This document shows, in pieces, positions 1 through 7,697 of a DNA stretch of 64,000 bases. Position 1 is the first letter of the stretch, and each line of letters begins with the position of its first letter. The DNA comes from Rhodococcus sp. AW25M09 (lineage in GTDB: Bacteria > Actinomycetota > Actinomycetes > Mycobacteriales > Mycobacteriaceae). The stretch is from the NCBI RefSeq assembly GCF_000333955.1, contig NZ_CAPS01000109.1, positions 62,001-126,000 on the forward strand, given 5' to 3'. The notes beneath the pieces were generated by a model. It worked only from the letters and a program-made list of their open reading frames with translations. It did not search any database and was not told the DNA's origin. The translations under genes and the position numbers were made by a program.

Positions 1-517
1 TGACACCCCGTCGACCCATGTCACCGTCCGTATCGATGGACAGATCGTGGTCCTCGGACGAGAGGCTGATGTCGTCGTCGTCCTTGTGCGGGTTGAAGCC
101 CTTGTCTGCCTCCGGGGCGTCGAGCAGGTCCCCGATTTCGACGGCACGCTCGTTGTACTCGGCGTATTTCGCTGCCTCCTGGTCTGCTCCCACATCCAGA
201 TCGGTCGGCAGTCCGCCCGCTACCTGCGCGCCGAGGTGTGAACGCTGCTCGTCCTCGGCATTGTCGACGAAGGCCCCGAACATCGACTCGAACGCGAGAT
301 CGAAACCGTGCTGTTCGTGGTCGTACTTCGCGCAGGTCGCGCGCAGCGCCGCCTGCAATACCGTGAGATGACGGGCCCCGAGCAGGCCGAGGACGCGTCG
401 TACCTCGATGACCTCGGCGGGCGATGCGGCGACTCCGAAGCGGCGCAGCATCCGCCCGAACACCGCCGCCAGCACGTCGAGTACCACCGATGCCGAGAAG
501 GTCTGTGCCACAGTCAT
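1..517 (-). CDS. VWA/CoxE-like protein, 3' end missing at the left edge
   Basis: The visible part is the first 172 or so codons; the gene leaves the window at base 1 without a stop. Its ATG at 517 overlaps the stop of the upstream MoxR ATPase gene in an ATGA, so the two are translationally coupled. The N-terminal half is helical and the second half turns acidic, with a run of aspartates near residue 155. No MIDAS motif is visible, but in this family the metal site lies in the missing C-terminal half. I infer a von Willebrand factor A (CoxE-like) partner of MoxR, because MoxR ATPases nearly always pair with such a protein for metal insertion or chaperone work. The name rests mainly on context. 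Confidence 0.6.
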   Translation of the reverse strand, partial: MTVAQTFSASVVLDVLAAVFGRMLRRFGVAASPAEVIEVRRVLGLLGARHLTVLQAALRATCAKYDHEQHGFDLAFESMFGAFVDNAEDEQRSHLGAQVAGGLPTDLDVGADQEAAKYAEYNERAVEIGDLLDAPEADKGFNPHKDDDDISLSSEDHDLSIDTDGDMGRRGV

Positions 518-1551
518 CGTCGTATTCCGATGCCACCCTTGTCGCGTCCACCGTGCCCGCGGAATGCCGTAGCGGTCGTATTGGCAACGACTCCCAGCGA
601 TGGTGCCGCAGAGGGTGTCTGCACGACCGGGCCGGCGAGCGCGATCTTCATGTCCGACGAGTACTTCACCAGCGCGGCGAGCAGGTATTTGCGCGTGTCG
701 TCGGTGCACCCGAGGACTGTGGCGATGCGAGCCGCGTCGATCACTTCCGAGATCGACGGACTCTTGCGAAGGGGTAACCCGCGCAGTTCCGTTGCCAGCG
801 CGACAATCTCGGCGGCGACGTCCGCCGGCACTTCGGGGGCGCGGGCGGTGACGATTTCGCGTTCCCGTGCGGCGGTCGGGTAATCGAGGTGGAAGTGCAG
901 GCAACGACGCTTGAGGGCCGAGGACAGCTCGCGAGTATCGTTGGACGTCAATATTACCCACGGATCGCTGCGCGCAGTGAAGGTGCCGACCTCGGGGATC
1001 GTCACCTGCTTCTCGGCGAGCACCTCGAGCAACAGCGCCTCCATCGATTCCTCGGTGCGGTCCACCTCGTCGACGAGCAGCACCACCGGTTCCTCGGACA
1101 GTACCGATTCCAACAGGGGCCGCACGGAGAGAAATGGCTCCGAGTACAGGCCGAAGTCCTTGGCAGCAAGCAGTGTCGAGGCATCGTCGATGTCGGTGAC
1201 ATGCTGGGTGAGTGCGCCGATGTGTTCGCGCAGCATCTGCACGTGCAGAAGCTGTTTGGCGTAGTCCCACTCGTACAGTGCGCGGTTGTCGTCGAGACCC
1301 TCGTAGCACTGCAGGCGAACCAGCTTTCGGCCGCTCGCCGCAGCGAGGGATTTCGCGAGCTCGGTCTTGCCCACTCCCGCGGGGCCTTCGAGCAACAGCG
1401 GCCGGTCCAGCGCTGTCGCCAGATGCACCACGGTGGCGAGGTCGTCGTCGGCGATGTAGTCCTGCTCCGCGAGTGCGCGCTGCAGATGAGCCGCGTCGGT
1501 GAATCGAACTGTGCCGGTGTCGTCGCTACGCACTGTCGACAGCGAGGTCAT
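514..1551 (-). CDS. MoxR-family AAA+ ATPase
   Basis: This 345-residue AAA+ ATPase has a Walker A motif GPAGVGKT at residues 56-63, a Walker B VVLLVDE at 156-162, and a sensor-1-like LTSND further on. Spacing and length fit the MoxR group (CoxD-like subfamily), which couples ATP hydrolysis to maturation of metal enzymes together with VWA proteins. It overlaps the next gene by four bases and lies 83 bases after the methanol dehydrogenase gene. A plausible job is maturation or activation of that enzyme or of a linked system, but nothing in the sequence proves the substrate. Confidence 0.9.
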   Translation of the reverse strand: MTSLSTVRSDDTGTVRFTDAAHLQRALAEQDYIADDDLATVVHLATALDRPLLLEGPAGVGKTELAKSLAAASGRKLVRLQCYEGLDDNRALYEWDYAKQLLHVQMLREHIGALTQHVTDIDDASTLLAAKDFGLYSEPFLSVRPLLESVLSEEPVVLLVDEVDRTEESMEALLLEVLAEKQVTIPEVGTFTARSDPWVILTSNDTRELSSALKRRCLHFHLDYPTAAREREIVTARAPEVPADVAAEIVALATELRGLPLRKSPSISEVIDAARIATVLGCTDDTRKYLLAALVKYSSDMKIALAGPVVQTPSAAPSLGVVANTTATAFRGHGGRDKGGIGIRR

Positions 1552-1580
1552 GTGTTTCCCTTCGGGAGGCGGCTGCGCCG

Positions 1581-1626
1581 CATGTGAGCGGAACTTCGTA
1601 CCCTGCTACGAAGTTCCGCTCACATG
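1581..1626. terminator. Perfect 20-bp hairpin after the methanol dehydrogenase gene
   Basis: Bases 1581-1600 are exactly complementary to 1607-1626 with a six-base loop. The hairpin starts nine bases after the stop of the dehydrogenase gene and sits before moxR on the same strand. There is no U-tract on the transcribed side, so it may be an actinobacterial-type terminator or an RNA 3'-end protector that lowers moxR expression relative to the dehydrogenase. Confidence 0.75.
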
Positions 1627-1634
1627 GGTGGCAG

Positions 1635-2906
1635 TTAGTACGACTCGTTGATCGCGTGCGAGACGACAGGGATCATCGACTCGACGGTCACCTCTCGGGG
1701 GTTGCCCGGGGTGCACCAGTCGTCCTGGATGTGCTCGGAGATCTTCAGAACCGACTTCTCGTCGCCCTTGATCACGTCGCCCTTACCCGCATACTTGCCG
1801 GTGTTCATCCGGTTCTTGTCATACGTCGCAGAACGAATCGAGCCGAAGTTGTCGGGAATGCCGACGTCCTTGGCGAGCCTGATAGCCGCTTCCACTGCAG
1901 CGTCGGCAGCTTGCACGGTGGTCATGTTCTTGGTGTCGACGCCCATGGCGACGGCGATCTCGGCGTATCGCTCGAAGCGCGAAGGCAGGTTGTACTCCCA
2001 CACGCGCGGCAGGGCGATGGCGTTGTTCAGACCGTGAGCGCTGTCGTAGAAGGCGCTGACGGCGTGCGAGATCGAGTGAATGACGCCGAGTCCGCCGGAG
2101 TTGAAGGCCTGCGTGGCAATGTACTGGGCGTTCATCATGCCCTCGCGTGCCTTCAGGTTGCCCGGGTCGTACACGGCCTCGCGAAGGTGCTTGGACACCA
2201 AGCCGATCGAGTAGATCGCATTGCCCAGCGACGGCGCGAAGTCCAGCCGCGACACGTACGGCTCGGCACCGTGGGCGAGGACGTCGAAGCCGCAGAACGC
2301 CGTCCACTGCTGGGGGCAGGTGTAGTAGAGCAGCGGATCATCGAGTGCCAGAGTGGGTGTGGACGCCTCGTCGAAGGCGAGCCACTTGTGCGGCTTCTCC
2401 ATGTCCGAGGTGTCGGTGATGACATAGGCCCACGAGGTCTCCGAACCCGTTCCGGCAGTGGTCGATACGGCGATGTGCGGCGGGTTCTGCTTGTTCGTGG
2501 ACTTGGAGAATCCCTCGAACTCGTTGATGTTGCGGCCGTCGTGCGCGACGACGACGCGGATGCCTTTGGCTGCATCGTGGCTCGAGCCACCACCGACGGA
2601 GATGACGCTGTCGCACTTCTCCTTCTGGTAGAGCGCGGCACCGTCCATGACGTTGTAGTCCTTGGGGTTGGACTCGACCTTGTCGTACAGAACCACCTCG
2701 ACGCCCTGGTACTCGATCTTGCCGGTCAATTCCTCGATGATTCCGGACCCGCGCAGTCCCGTGGTGACGAGCAACGCACGCTTGAATCCGAGTTCCTTCG
2801 CCTCGACGCCGATCATGTCGTGAGCGCCGACCCCCAGCTTGGCGCGCGGCAGGGGGTGAAACTCCTTGATGGGGAATTCCCAGATCTGATTGAGCTCGAT
2901 AGCCAT
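1635..2906 (-). CDS. mno: NDMA-dependent methanol dehydrogenase (nicotinoprotein, iron-type alcohol dehydrogenase fold)
   Basis: This 423-residue member of the iron-containing alcohol dehydrogenase superfamily closely resembles the methanol:N,N-dimethyl-4-nitrosoaniline oxidoreductases of Rhodococcus, Amycolatopsis and Mycobacterium. It carries the dinucleotide loop GGGSSHD and the metal-ligand segments FDVLAHGAE and HSISHAV...HGLNNA. I chose the ATG at 2906 because GAGGAG lies six bases upstream and the protein then begins MAIELNQIWEF; the frame stays open to 2942 without a better site. Family enzymes hold NAD(P) tightly and oxidise methanol and other primary alcohols to aldehydes, passing electrons to an external acceptor, in mycobacteria thought to be mycofactocin. 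No mycofactocin genes are in this window. Confidence 0.9.
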   Translation of the reverse strand: MAIELNQIWEFPIKEFHPLPRAKLGVGAHDMIGVEAKELGFKRALLVTTGLRGSGIIEELTGKIEYQGVEVVLYDKVESNPKDYNVMDGAALYQKEKCDSVISVGGGSSHDAAKGIRVVVAHDGRNINEFEGFSKSTNKQNPPHIAVSTTAGTGSETSWAYVITDTSDMEKPHKWLAFDEASTPTLALDDPLLYYTCPQQWTAFCGFDVLAHGAEPYVSRLDFAPSLGNAIYSIGLVSKHLREAVYDPGNLKAREGMMNAQYIATQAFNSGGLGVIHSISHAVSAFYDSAHGLNNAIALPRVWEYNLPSRFERYAEIAVAMGVDTKNMTTVQAADAAVEAAIRLAKDVGIPDNFGSIRSATYDKNRMNTGKYAGKGDVIKGDEKSVLKISEHIQDDWCTPGNPREVTVESMIPVVSHAINESY

Positions 2907-3100
2907 CGGTGTCTCCTCGGTGAGTGTGAGTGAAAGACGCACTGTCTTGTGATTGGCGTCTCACTGAGGACCACACTGTCTGCCCGACGGCGCAATGGGA
3001 ACACCTCGAGCTGCGAACCCTGCCAACGAGCCGGGCGAACTACCCGATCGGGCAGGACCGTTCGCTCATCGTCGGTAGGGGACGCCCGACCGAGATTGCC

Positions 3101-3140
3101 GCACTATCGATCTCGCCGCTGCTCTATCGATCTCGCCGCT
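3101..3140. repeat. Tandem duplication of 20 bases at the stop of the MFS gene
   Basis: Bases 3101-3120 and 3121-3140 match at 19 of 20 positions (A/T difference at 3103/3123). The second copy encodes the last residues (RRDR) and the stop of the MFS transporter gene; the first copy lies just beyond it. It looks like a recent slippage duplication of the gene end. Confidence 0.85.
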
Positions 3141-4356
3141 GGGCAAGCGAGAATCCGACAACTGAAATCAGTGCGAGCGCGATGACGAACGACCCGTACA
3201 ACTCCACCGTCGTGCTGAGCCCGAGTCGGTGCACGGCCAGCCCGGCAACCACCGCGGGCACGCTGAATGCCAGATAGCTGATGACGAACGTCGTGGCGAA
3301 CACTCCGCCTCGCTCGGCGGCGGGGACCAGTGCGCCGAGTGTGCGCATAGCGCCGAGAAAGGTCGCTCCCCAGCCCGCGCCGGCGATCACGGCCCCGACG
3401 AAATACGCCGCGATCGAATCGATCTGCACCGACACCAACGTCAGCGCCACGCCCGCCGCCAACACCGACGCCCCGATCATCATCACCGTGCGGGGAAACT
3501 GGTTGCGCACCACAGCCGCCGCCACCGAACCCGACGCGAACAGCGCGAAGATCTCCAACCCGCCCACGATGTGATTGTCGATACCGAAGACGGTGCCGAC
3601 GATCGACGGTCCGAGCGAGAGATGGAACCCGCCGAGCGACCAGGTCGCGAACAGAGCAGGAGCGATGAGAAGGAACGGTGCCCGTACCGATTTCGGGATC
3701 GACGCTCGTGGAAGCAGAGTCGACGCGAGGTGACGCCTGGAATCGAAGCCGCGCAACGCCGACGTCTCGGGAACGAACAGCAGCGCCAGGGCCAGGGTCA
3801 ACGCGGCGGCGATCAACAGCGCGAACACGAGGATCTCCGGCGCAGGTGCCAACTGCACCAACAGCCCGGCACCGAGCGCTCCACCCGCCAACCCGAGGGA
3901 AGGAGCGACGCTGTTGAGCAACGGTCCGGTGGAGGCGTCGGGCTGCAGATCGATGACCGCCGCGCTCATCGCACCCGTGGCTGCACCCGCTGCAATTCCC
4001 TGCACGATGCGTGCGGCAATGAGGAGAGGGACGCTGTCGGCGACGATGAACAACACCAGGCTCACGACCAGCAACAGCAGCGACGAGATCAAGATCGGTT
4101 TGCGCCCGATGTGGTCCGACAAACTGCCGACGGTGAGCAACGTCGACAGCAACGCGACCGCATAGACCGCAAAGATCACCGTGAGCGTGATCGCGCTGAA
4201 TCCCCAGGATTGCTGGTACACGGGATACAACGGGGACGGTGCCGCCGAGGATGCCATCAGAACGACGAAGGCGACGCCCACCACCCAGAAGGCATACCGA
4301 TGCGGCATCCGCACCGCAGCTCTTCCAGCACCACCCCGTACTTCGACGTCGACCAT
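3124..4356 (-). CDS. Major facilitator superfamily transporter
   Basis: A 410-residue integral membrane protein with about 12 hydrophobic segments. The MFS loop 2-3 signature appears as GSLSDHIGRKPIL, and an early segment reads SSAAPSPLYPVYQ, common in actinobacterial drug-exporter-like MFS proteins. The ATG at 4356 is preferred over an upstream GTG at 4371 because GGAGGG stands seven bases before it. The gene is separate from the methanol dehydrogenase operon (217 bases between). The substrate cannot be told; export of a small hydrophobic compound is the family default. Confidence 0.85.
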   Translation of the reverse strand: MVDVEVRGGAGRAAVRMPHRYAFWVVGVAFVVLMASSAAPSPLYPVYQQSWGFSAITLTVIFAVYAVALLSTLLTVGSLSDHIGRKPILISSLLLLVVSLVLFIVADSVPLLIAARIVQGIAAGAATGAMSAAVIDLQPDASTGPLLNSVAPSLGLAGGALGAGLLVQLAPAPEILVFALLIAAALTLALALLFVPETSALRGFDSRRHLASTLLPRASIPKSVRAPFLLIAPALFATWSLGGFHLSLGPSIVGTVFGIDNHIVGGLEIFALFASGSVAAAVVRNQFPRTVMMIGASVLAAGVALTLVSVQIDSIAAYFVGAVIAGAGWGATFLGAMRTLGALVPAAERGGVFATTFVISYLAFSVPAVVAGLAVHRLGLSTTVELYGSFVIALALISVVGFSLAQRRDR

Positions 4357-4432
4357 GTGTTTTCCCTCCACCGCACCGACCCATTAGCTCAGTGAAGGAC
4401 AACGCCTGACAACCTCGCGCATTCCCGCCGGG

Positions 4433-5209
4433 TCAGTGTTGGTCGGCTCCGACCCCTTCGAGCAGCAGCTTTCCCTCGCGGTAGCGCTGCGCGCTCACGG
4501 GCAATTCGCCCTCGACCCCACTGAGCCACACCGATACGCGGCCGGTACCGGAACTGCTCGAACCGACCTCGTCCACGCGTCGTACCGTCTGGTTGGCGAC
4601 GGCCTCGGCGCTGTCGAACATCGTGACGTCGCTGGGCAGCTGCGAGACGATCTCCTCGAGTACCAGCGGGTAATGCGTGCAACCCATCACGATCGACTCG
4701 ACATCGTCCGGAGTGGCTGCCACCGCGGCGGCGATGGCTGCGCTGATACCGCGCGCATCTCCCCGGTCGATCGAGTCGGCCAAACCGTGGCACGCCACGC
4801 TCGTCACCGTCCGACGCGAAGCGAACTCCTCGATCAAGCGCGCTTGATACGCGCTGGCCGTCGTTGCTGCCGTTGCCCAGATCGCGATGCGATCACTGAC
4901 CGCCGCAGCGGGTTTGATCGCGGGAACCGTACCCACCACAGGTACCGATTCGCCCAGCGCGGCCCGGACGTGGCTCAGCGCCGTCACACTGGCGGTATTG
5001 CACGGTAGTACGACCACCTCGGCACCGAGTTCGACGGCATGTTGCGCCGTGCCGACCACCCGATCGACTACCCACGCGTCCGGCTTCGGTCCCCACGGGG
5101 CGTTCTCGGGATCCATCATCAGCACCAGATCGAGCTCGGGACGCAGGTGGCGCAGCCTCGCTGCCGTCGGAACCATTCCCAGGCCCGAGTCGATCAGTGC
5201 GACGATCAT
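4433..5209 (-). CDS. Aspartate/glutamate racemase family protein (glutamate racemase-like)
   Basis: This 258-residue protein keeps both catalytic cysteine motifs of cofactor-independent glutamate racemases, PCNTAS near residue 70 and GCTHYP near residue 180, and opens with a DSGLG loop in place of the usual DSGVGG. That supports a racemase that interconverts L- and D-glutamate or a related acid. The gene begins inside the end of metB (ATGA overlap at 5206-5209), an unusual setting for the housekeeping murI, which in relatives is usually elsewhere. It may therefore be a paralogue with another substrate. Confidence 0.8.
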   Translation of the reverse strand: MIVALIDSGLGMVPTAARLRHLRPELDLVLMMDPENAPWGPKPDAWVVDRVVGTAQHAVELGAEVVVLPCNTASVTALSHVRAALGESVPVVGTVPAIKPAAAVSDRIAIWATAATTASAYQARLIEEFASRRTVTSVACHGLADSIDRGDARGISAAIAAAVAATPDDVESIVMGCTHYPLVLEEIVSQLPSDVTMFDSAEAVANQTVRRVDEVGSSSSGTGRVSVWLSGVEGELPVSAQRYREGKLLLEGVGADQH

Positions 5210-6378
5210 GCCAATGCTTGCTCGACGTCACCGACCAGGTCGGCACCGTCCTCGATACCCACCGACAGCCGCACCAGGTCGTCGGGCACCTCGAGCAACG
5301 AACCGGCCGTCGATGCGTGTGTCATCGCACCGGGGTGCTCGATCAACGATTCGACGCCGCCCAGCGACTCGGCGAGAGTGAAGATCTCGGTCTTCGCGCA
5401 GAAGTCGAGCGCTGCCTGCTTGCCGCCGGCCAACCGCACCGAGACCATGCCGCCGAAGCGTCGCATCTGCTTCGCGGCGACCGCGTGGGACGGGTGGGAT
5501 TCGAGTCCGGGGTAGATGACCTGAGAGATAGCCGGATGGCTGTCGAGGAATTCGACGATCTTCTCGGCGTTGGTGCTGTGCTGCTCCATGCGCAGAGCGA
5601 GCGTCTTGATGCCGCGCATCGTCAGGAACGCGTCGAACGGGCCCGGTACGCCGCCGGAACCGTTCTGCAGGAATGCGAAGCCGGTGTCGAGCTCTTCGTC
5701 GTTGGTGATCAGTGCGCCGCCGACCACATCGGAGTGTCCGCCGATGTACTTGGTGGTCGAATGCAGCACTATGTCGGCCCCTAGTGTGAGGGGCTGCTGC
5801 AGGTAGGGAGACGCAAAGGTGTTGTCCACCAACATCTTCGTTCCGGCCTCGTGCGCGACGGCCGCCAGTGCTTCGATGTCGCCGACGTTGAGCAGCGGGT
5901 TGGTGGGGGTCTCGACCCAGACGAGCTTGGTGTTCGGCCGAATGGCGTCGCGCACGGCGTCGACGTCGGACACCGGTGCCACCGAATACTCGATGCCCCA
6001 CTGGGTGAAGACCTTGTCGATCAACCGAAACGTGCCGCCGTATGCGTCGTTCGGAATGACGAGGTGATCGCCGGGCCGCAGGATGGTGCGCAGCGCGCAG
6101 TCCGTAGCTGCCATACCGGAGGAGAACGCCCTCCCGAAGTGACCGGACTCCAGCGCCGCCAGGTTGGCCTCGAGCGGCCGACGCGTCGGGTTGCCGGTGC
6201 GCGCGTACTCGAATCCGCTGCGCATGCCGCCGACGCCGTCCTGCGCGAAGGTGGAGCTGGCGTAGATCGGCACATTCACTGCGCCGGTCAGGGGATCCGG
6301 CTCGTAACCGGCATGCACCGCCTTGGTGGAAAAGCCCTGCCAGGACGAGTTGTCTGCCTTGCTGCGCTGCTCACTCAT
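5206..6378 (-). CDS. metB: Cystathionine gamma-synthase
   Basis: This 390-residue member of the Cys/Met metabolism PLP-enzyme family has the PLP-binding lysine, K210, in HSTTKYIGGHSD and the fold-I signatures ARTGNPTRRPLE and VETPTNPLL. It joins an activated homoserine ester with cysteine to give cystathionine, and may also have gamma-lyase activity. It lies two genes from cbs, as in the M. tuberculosis Rv1077-Rv1079 region, which supports a transsulfuration role. The start at 6378 (MSEQRS) gives the usual length; a GTG nine bases upstream is possible, and neither has a well-spaced ribosome site. Confidence 0.92.
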   Translation of the reverse strand: MSEQRSKADNSSWQGFSTKAVHAGYEPDPLTGAVNVPIYASSTFAQDGVGGMRSGFEYARTGNPTRRPLEANLAALESGHFGRAFSSGMAATDCALRTILRPGDHLVIPNDAYGGTFRLIDKVFTQWGIEYSVAPVSDVDAVRDAIRPNTKLVWVETPTNPLLNVGDIEALAAVAHEAGTKMLVDNTFASPYLQQPLTLGADIVLHSTTKYIGGHSDVVGGALITNDEELDTGFAFLQNGSGGVPGPFDAFLTMRGIKTLALRMEQHSTNAEKIVEFLDSHPAISQVIYPGLESHPSHAVAAKQMRRFGGMVSVRLAGGKQAALDFCAKTEIFTLAESLGGVESLIEHPGAMTHASTAGSLLEVPDDLVRLSVGIEDGADLVGDVEQALA

Positions 6379-6459
6379 GGCCTCCACAGTAATCGGCCTG
6401 CGTCATCGGCTGCGGGCGTGGGTAGCCTGCGAAGACCACCCCCAGCGGAAAGAGGCACC

Positions 6460-7632
6460 GTGGCCAACTCCCAGAGCGTCGACGAACTGTTCGCGATCGA
6501 TTCACTCCTCGACGACGAGGAACGCCAGATCCGAGATACCGTCCGCAAGCTCGGCAACGAACGCATCAGACCGCACATCGCCGATTGGTTCGAAGAAGGC
6601 ACGGTGCCGGTCCGCGAACTGGCCAAAGAGCTGGGGTCTCTCGGACTGCTGGGCATGCACCTCGAGGGCTACGGCTGCGCCGGAACGTCTGCGACGGCAT
6701 ACGGCCTGGCCTGCCTCGAACTCGAAGCCATCGATTCCGGCATCCGCTCGCTGGTCTCGGTACAGGGTTCGCTGGCGATGTTCGCCATCTGGAAGTACGG
6801 CTCGGAGGAGCAGAAGCAGCAGTGGCTACCGGGGATGGCCGAGGGATCGCTGATCGGCTGCTTCGGGCTCACCGAAGCCGATTTCGGCTCCAATCCCGGC
6901 GGCATGCTCACCCGCGCCAAGCGCGACGGTGACGATTGGATTCTCAACGGCAGCAAGATGTGGATCACCAACGGTCCGGTCGCCGACGTCGCCGTCGTGT
7001 GGGCGCAGACCGACGACAAGGTCCGCGGTTTCGTCGTCCCCACCGACAGCCCGGGATTCACCGCCAACACGGTGAAGAAGAAGCTGTCGCTGCGGGCGTC
7101 GATCACCGGTGAGCTGGTCTTCGACGACGTCCGATTGCCGGCAGACGCCATGCTGCCCGAGGCCCGCGGCCTGAGCGGACCGTTGAGCTGCCTGAACGAG
7201 GCTCGCTTCGGCATCATCTTCGGCGCGATGGGCGCGGCTCGAGATTGCATCGAATCGGCCGTCGAGTACTCCACGACCCGCGCGGTGTTCGACAAGCCCC
7301 TCGCCGCGTACCAGCTCACGCAGGCCAAGCTTGCGAACATGGCTCTCGAACTCGGCAAGGGCGAGCTGCTCGCGCTGCACCTGGGCCGACTCAAGGACAA
7401 GGGCGAGCTGCCCGGCGAACGGGTGTCGCTGGGCAAGCTCAACAATGTGCGCGAGGCCATCAAGATCGCTCGCGAGTGCCGAACAATTCTGGCCGCCAAC
7501 GGAATCACACTGGAGTACCCGGTGCTCCGTCACGCCAACAACCTCGAATCCGTACTCACCTACGAGGGCACGTCCGAGGTTCATCAACTGGTGATCGGGC
7601 AGGCACTGACCGGCTCGAGCGCGTTCAGGTAG
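6460..7632 (+). CDS. Glutaryl-CoA dehydrogenase-like acyl-CoA dehydrogenase
   Basis: A 390-residue acyl-CoA dehydrogenase. The segments GYGCAGTSATAYG, DSGIRSLVSVQGSL and CFGLTEADFGSNPGG follow the glutaryl-CoA dehydrogenase pattern rather than that of short-chain enzymes, and the catalytic base is the glutamate in TYEGTSE (about residue 369). It would convert glutaryl-CoA to crotonyl-CoA with FAD, the late step of lysine or tryptophan breakdown. The start is GTG at 6460 with a GGAAAGAGG ribosome site; the longer open frame upstream runs antisense to metB and is not coding. The gene is divergent from metB and interrupts the metB-cbs neighbourhood seen in mycobacteria. Confidence 0.88.
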   Translation: MANSQSVDELFAIDSLLDDEERQIRDTVRKLGNERIRPHIADWFEEGTVPVRELAKELGSLGLLGMHLEGYGCAGTSATAYGLACLELEAIDSGIRSLVSVQGSLAMFAIWKYGSEEQKQQWLPGMAEGSLIGCFGLTEADFGSNPGGMLTRAKRDGDDWILNGSKMWITNGPVADVAVVWAQTDDKVRGFVVPTDSPGFTANTVKKKLSLRASITGELVFDDVRLPADAMLPEARGLSGPLSCLNEARFGIIFGAMGAARDCIESAVEYSTTRAVFDKPLAAYQLTQAKLANMALELGKGELLALHLGRLKDKGELPGERVSLGKLNNVREAIKIARECRTILAANGITLEYPVLRHANNLESVLTYEGTSEVHQLVIGQALTGSSAFR

Positions 7633-7640
7633 GGCTTCGC

Positions 7641-7688
7641 CCTCGTGCGCCTTTTGCACCCCTCCAGGTATGCAAAAGGCGCACGAGG
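7641..7688. terminator. Bidirectional terminator hairpin (18-bp stem)
   Basis: Bases 7641-7658 pair perfectly with 7671-7688 around a 12-base loop. The hairpin fills the 65 bases between the convergent glutaryl-CoA dehydrogenase and cbs genes and can serve both. Confidence 0.85.
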
Positions 7689-7697
7689 CCGCCAGGC

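Noticed and set aside
21-587. 188-codon minus-strand ORF at the left edge
   Set aside because: Arg-rich shadow of the VWA-like gene in another frame; the ATGA-coupled frame starting at 517 is the real one.
1584-2933. Long plus-strand open frame of about 450 codons
   Set aside because: It is the antisense shadow of the methanol dehydrogenase gene; composition is Arg/Gly/Val/Asp-biased and matches no family.
4433-5209. Naming the racemase gene murI
   Set aside because: Catalytic motifs fit, but the DSGLG loop and the metB coupling differ from housekeeping murI; left without symbol.
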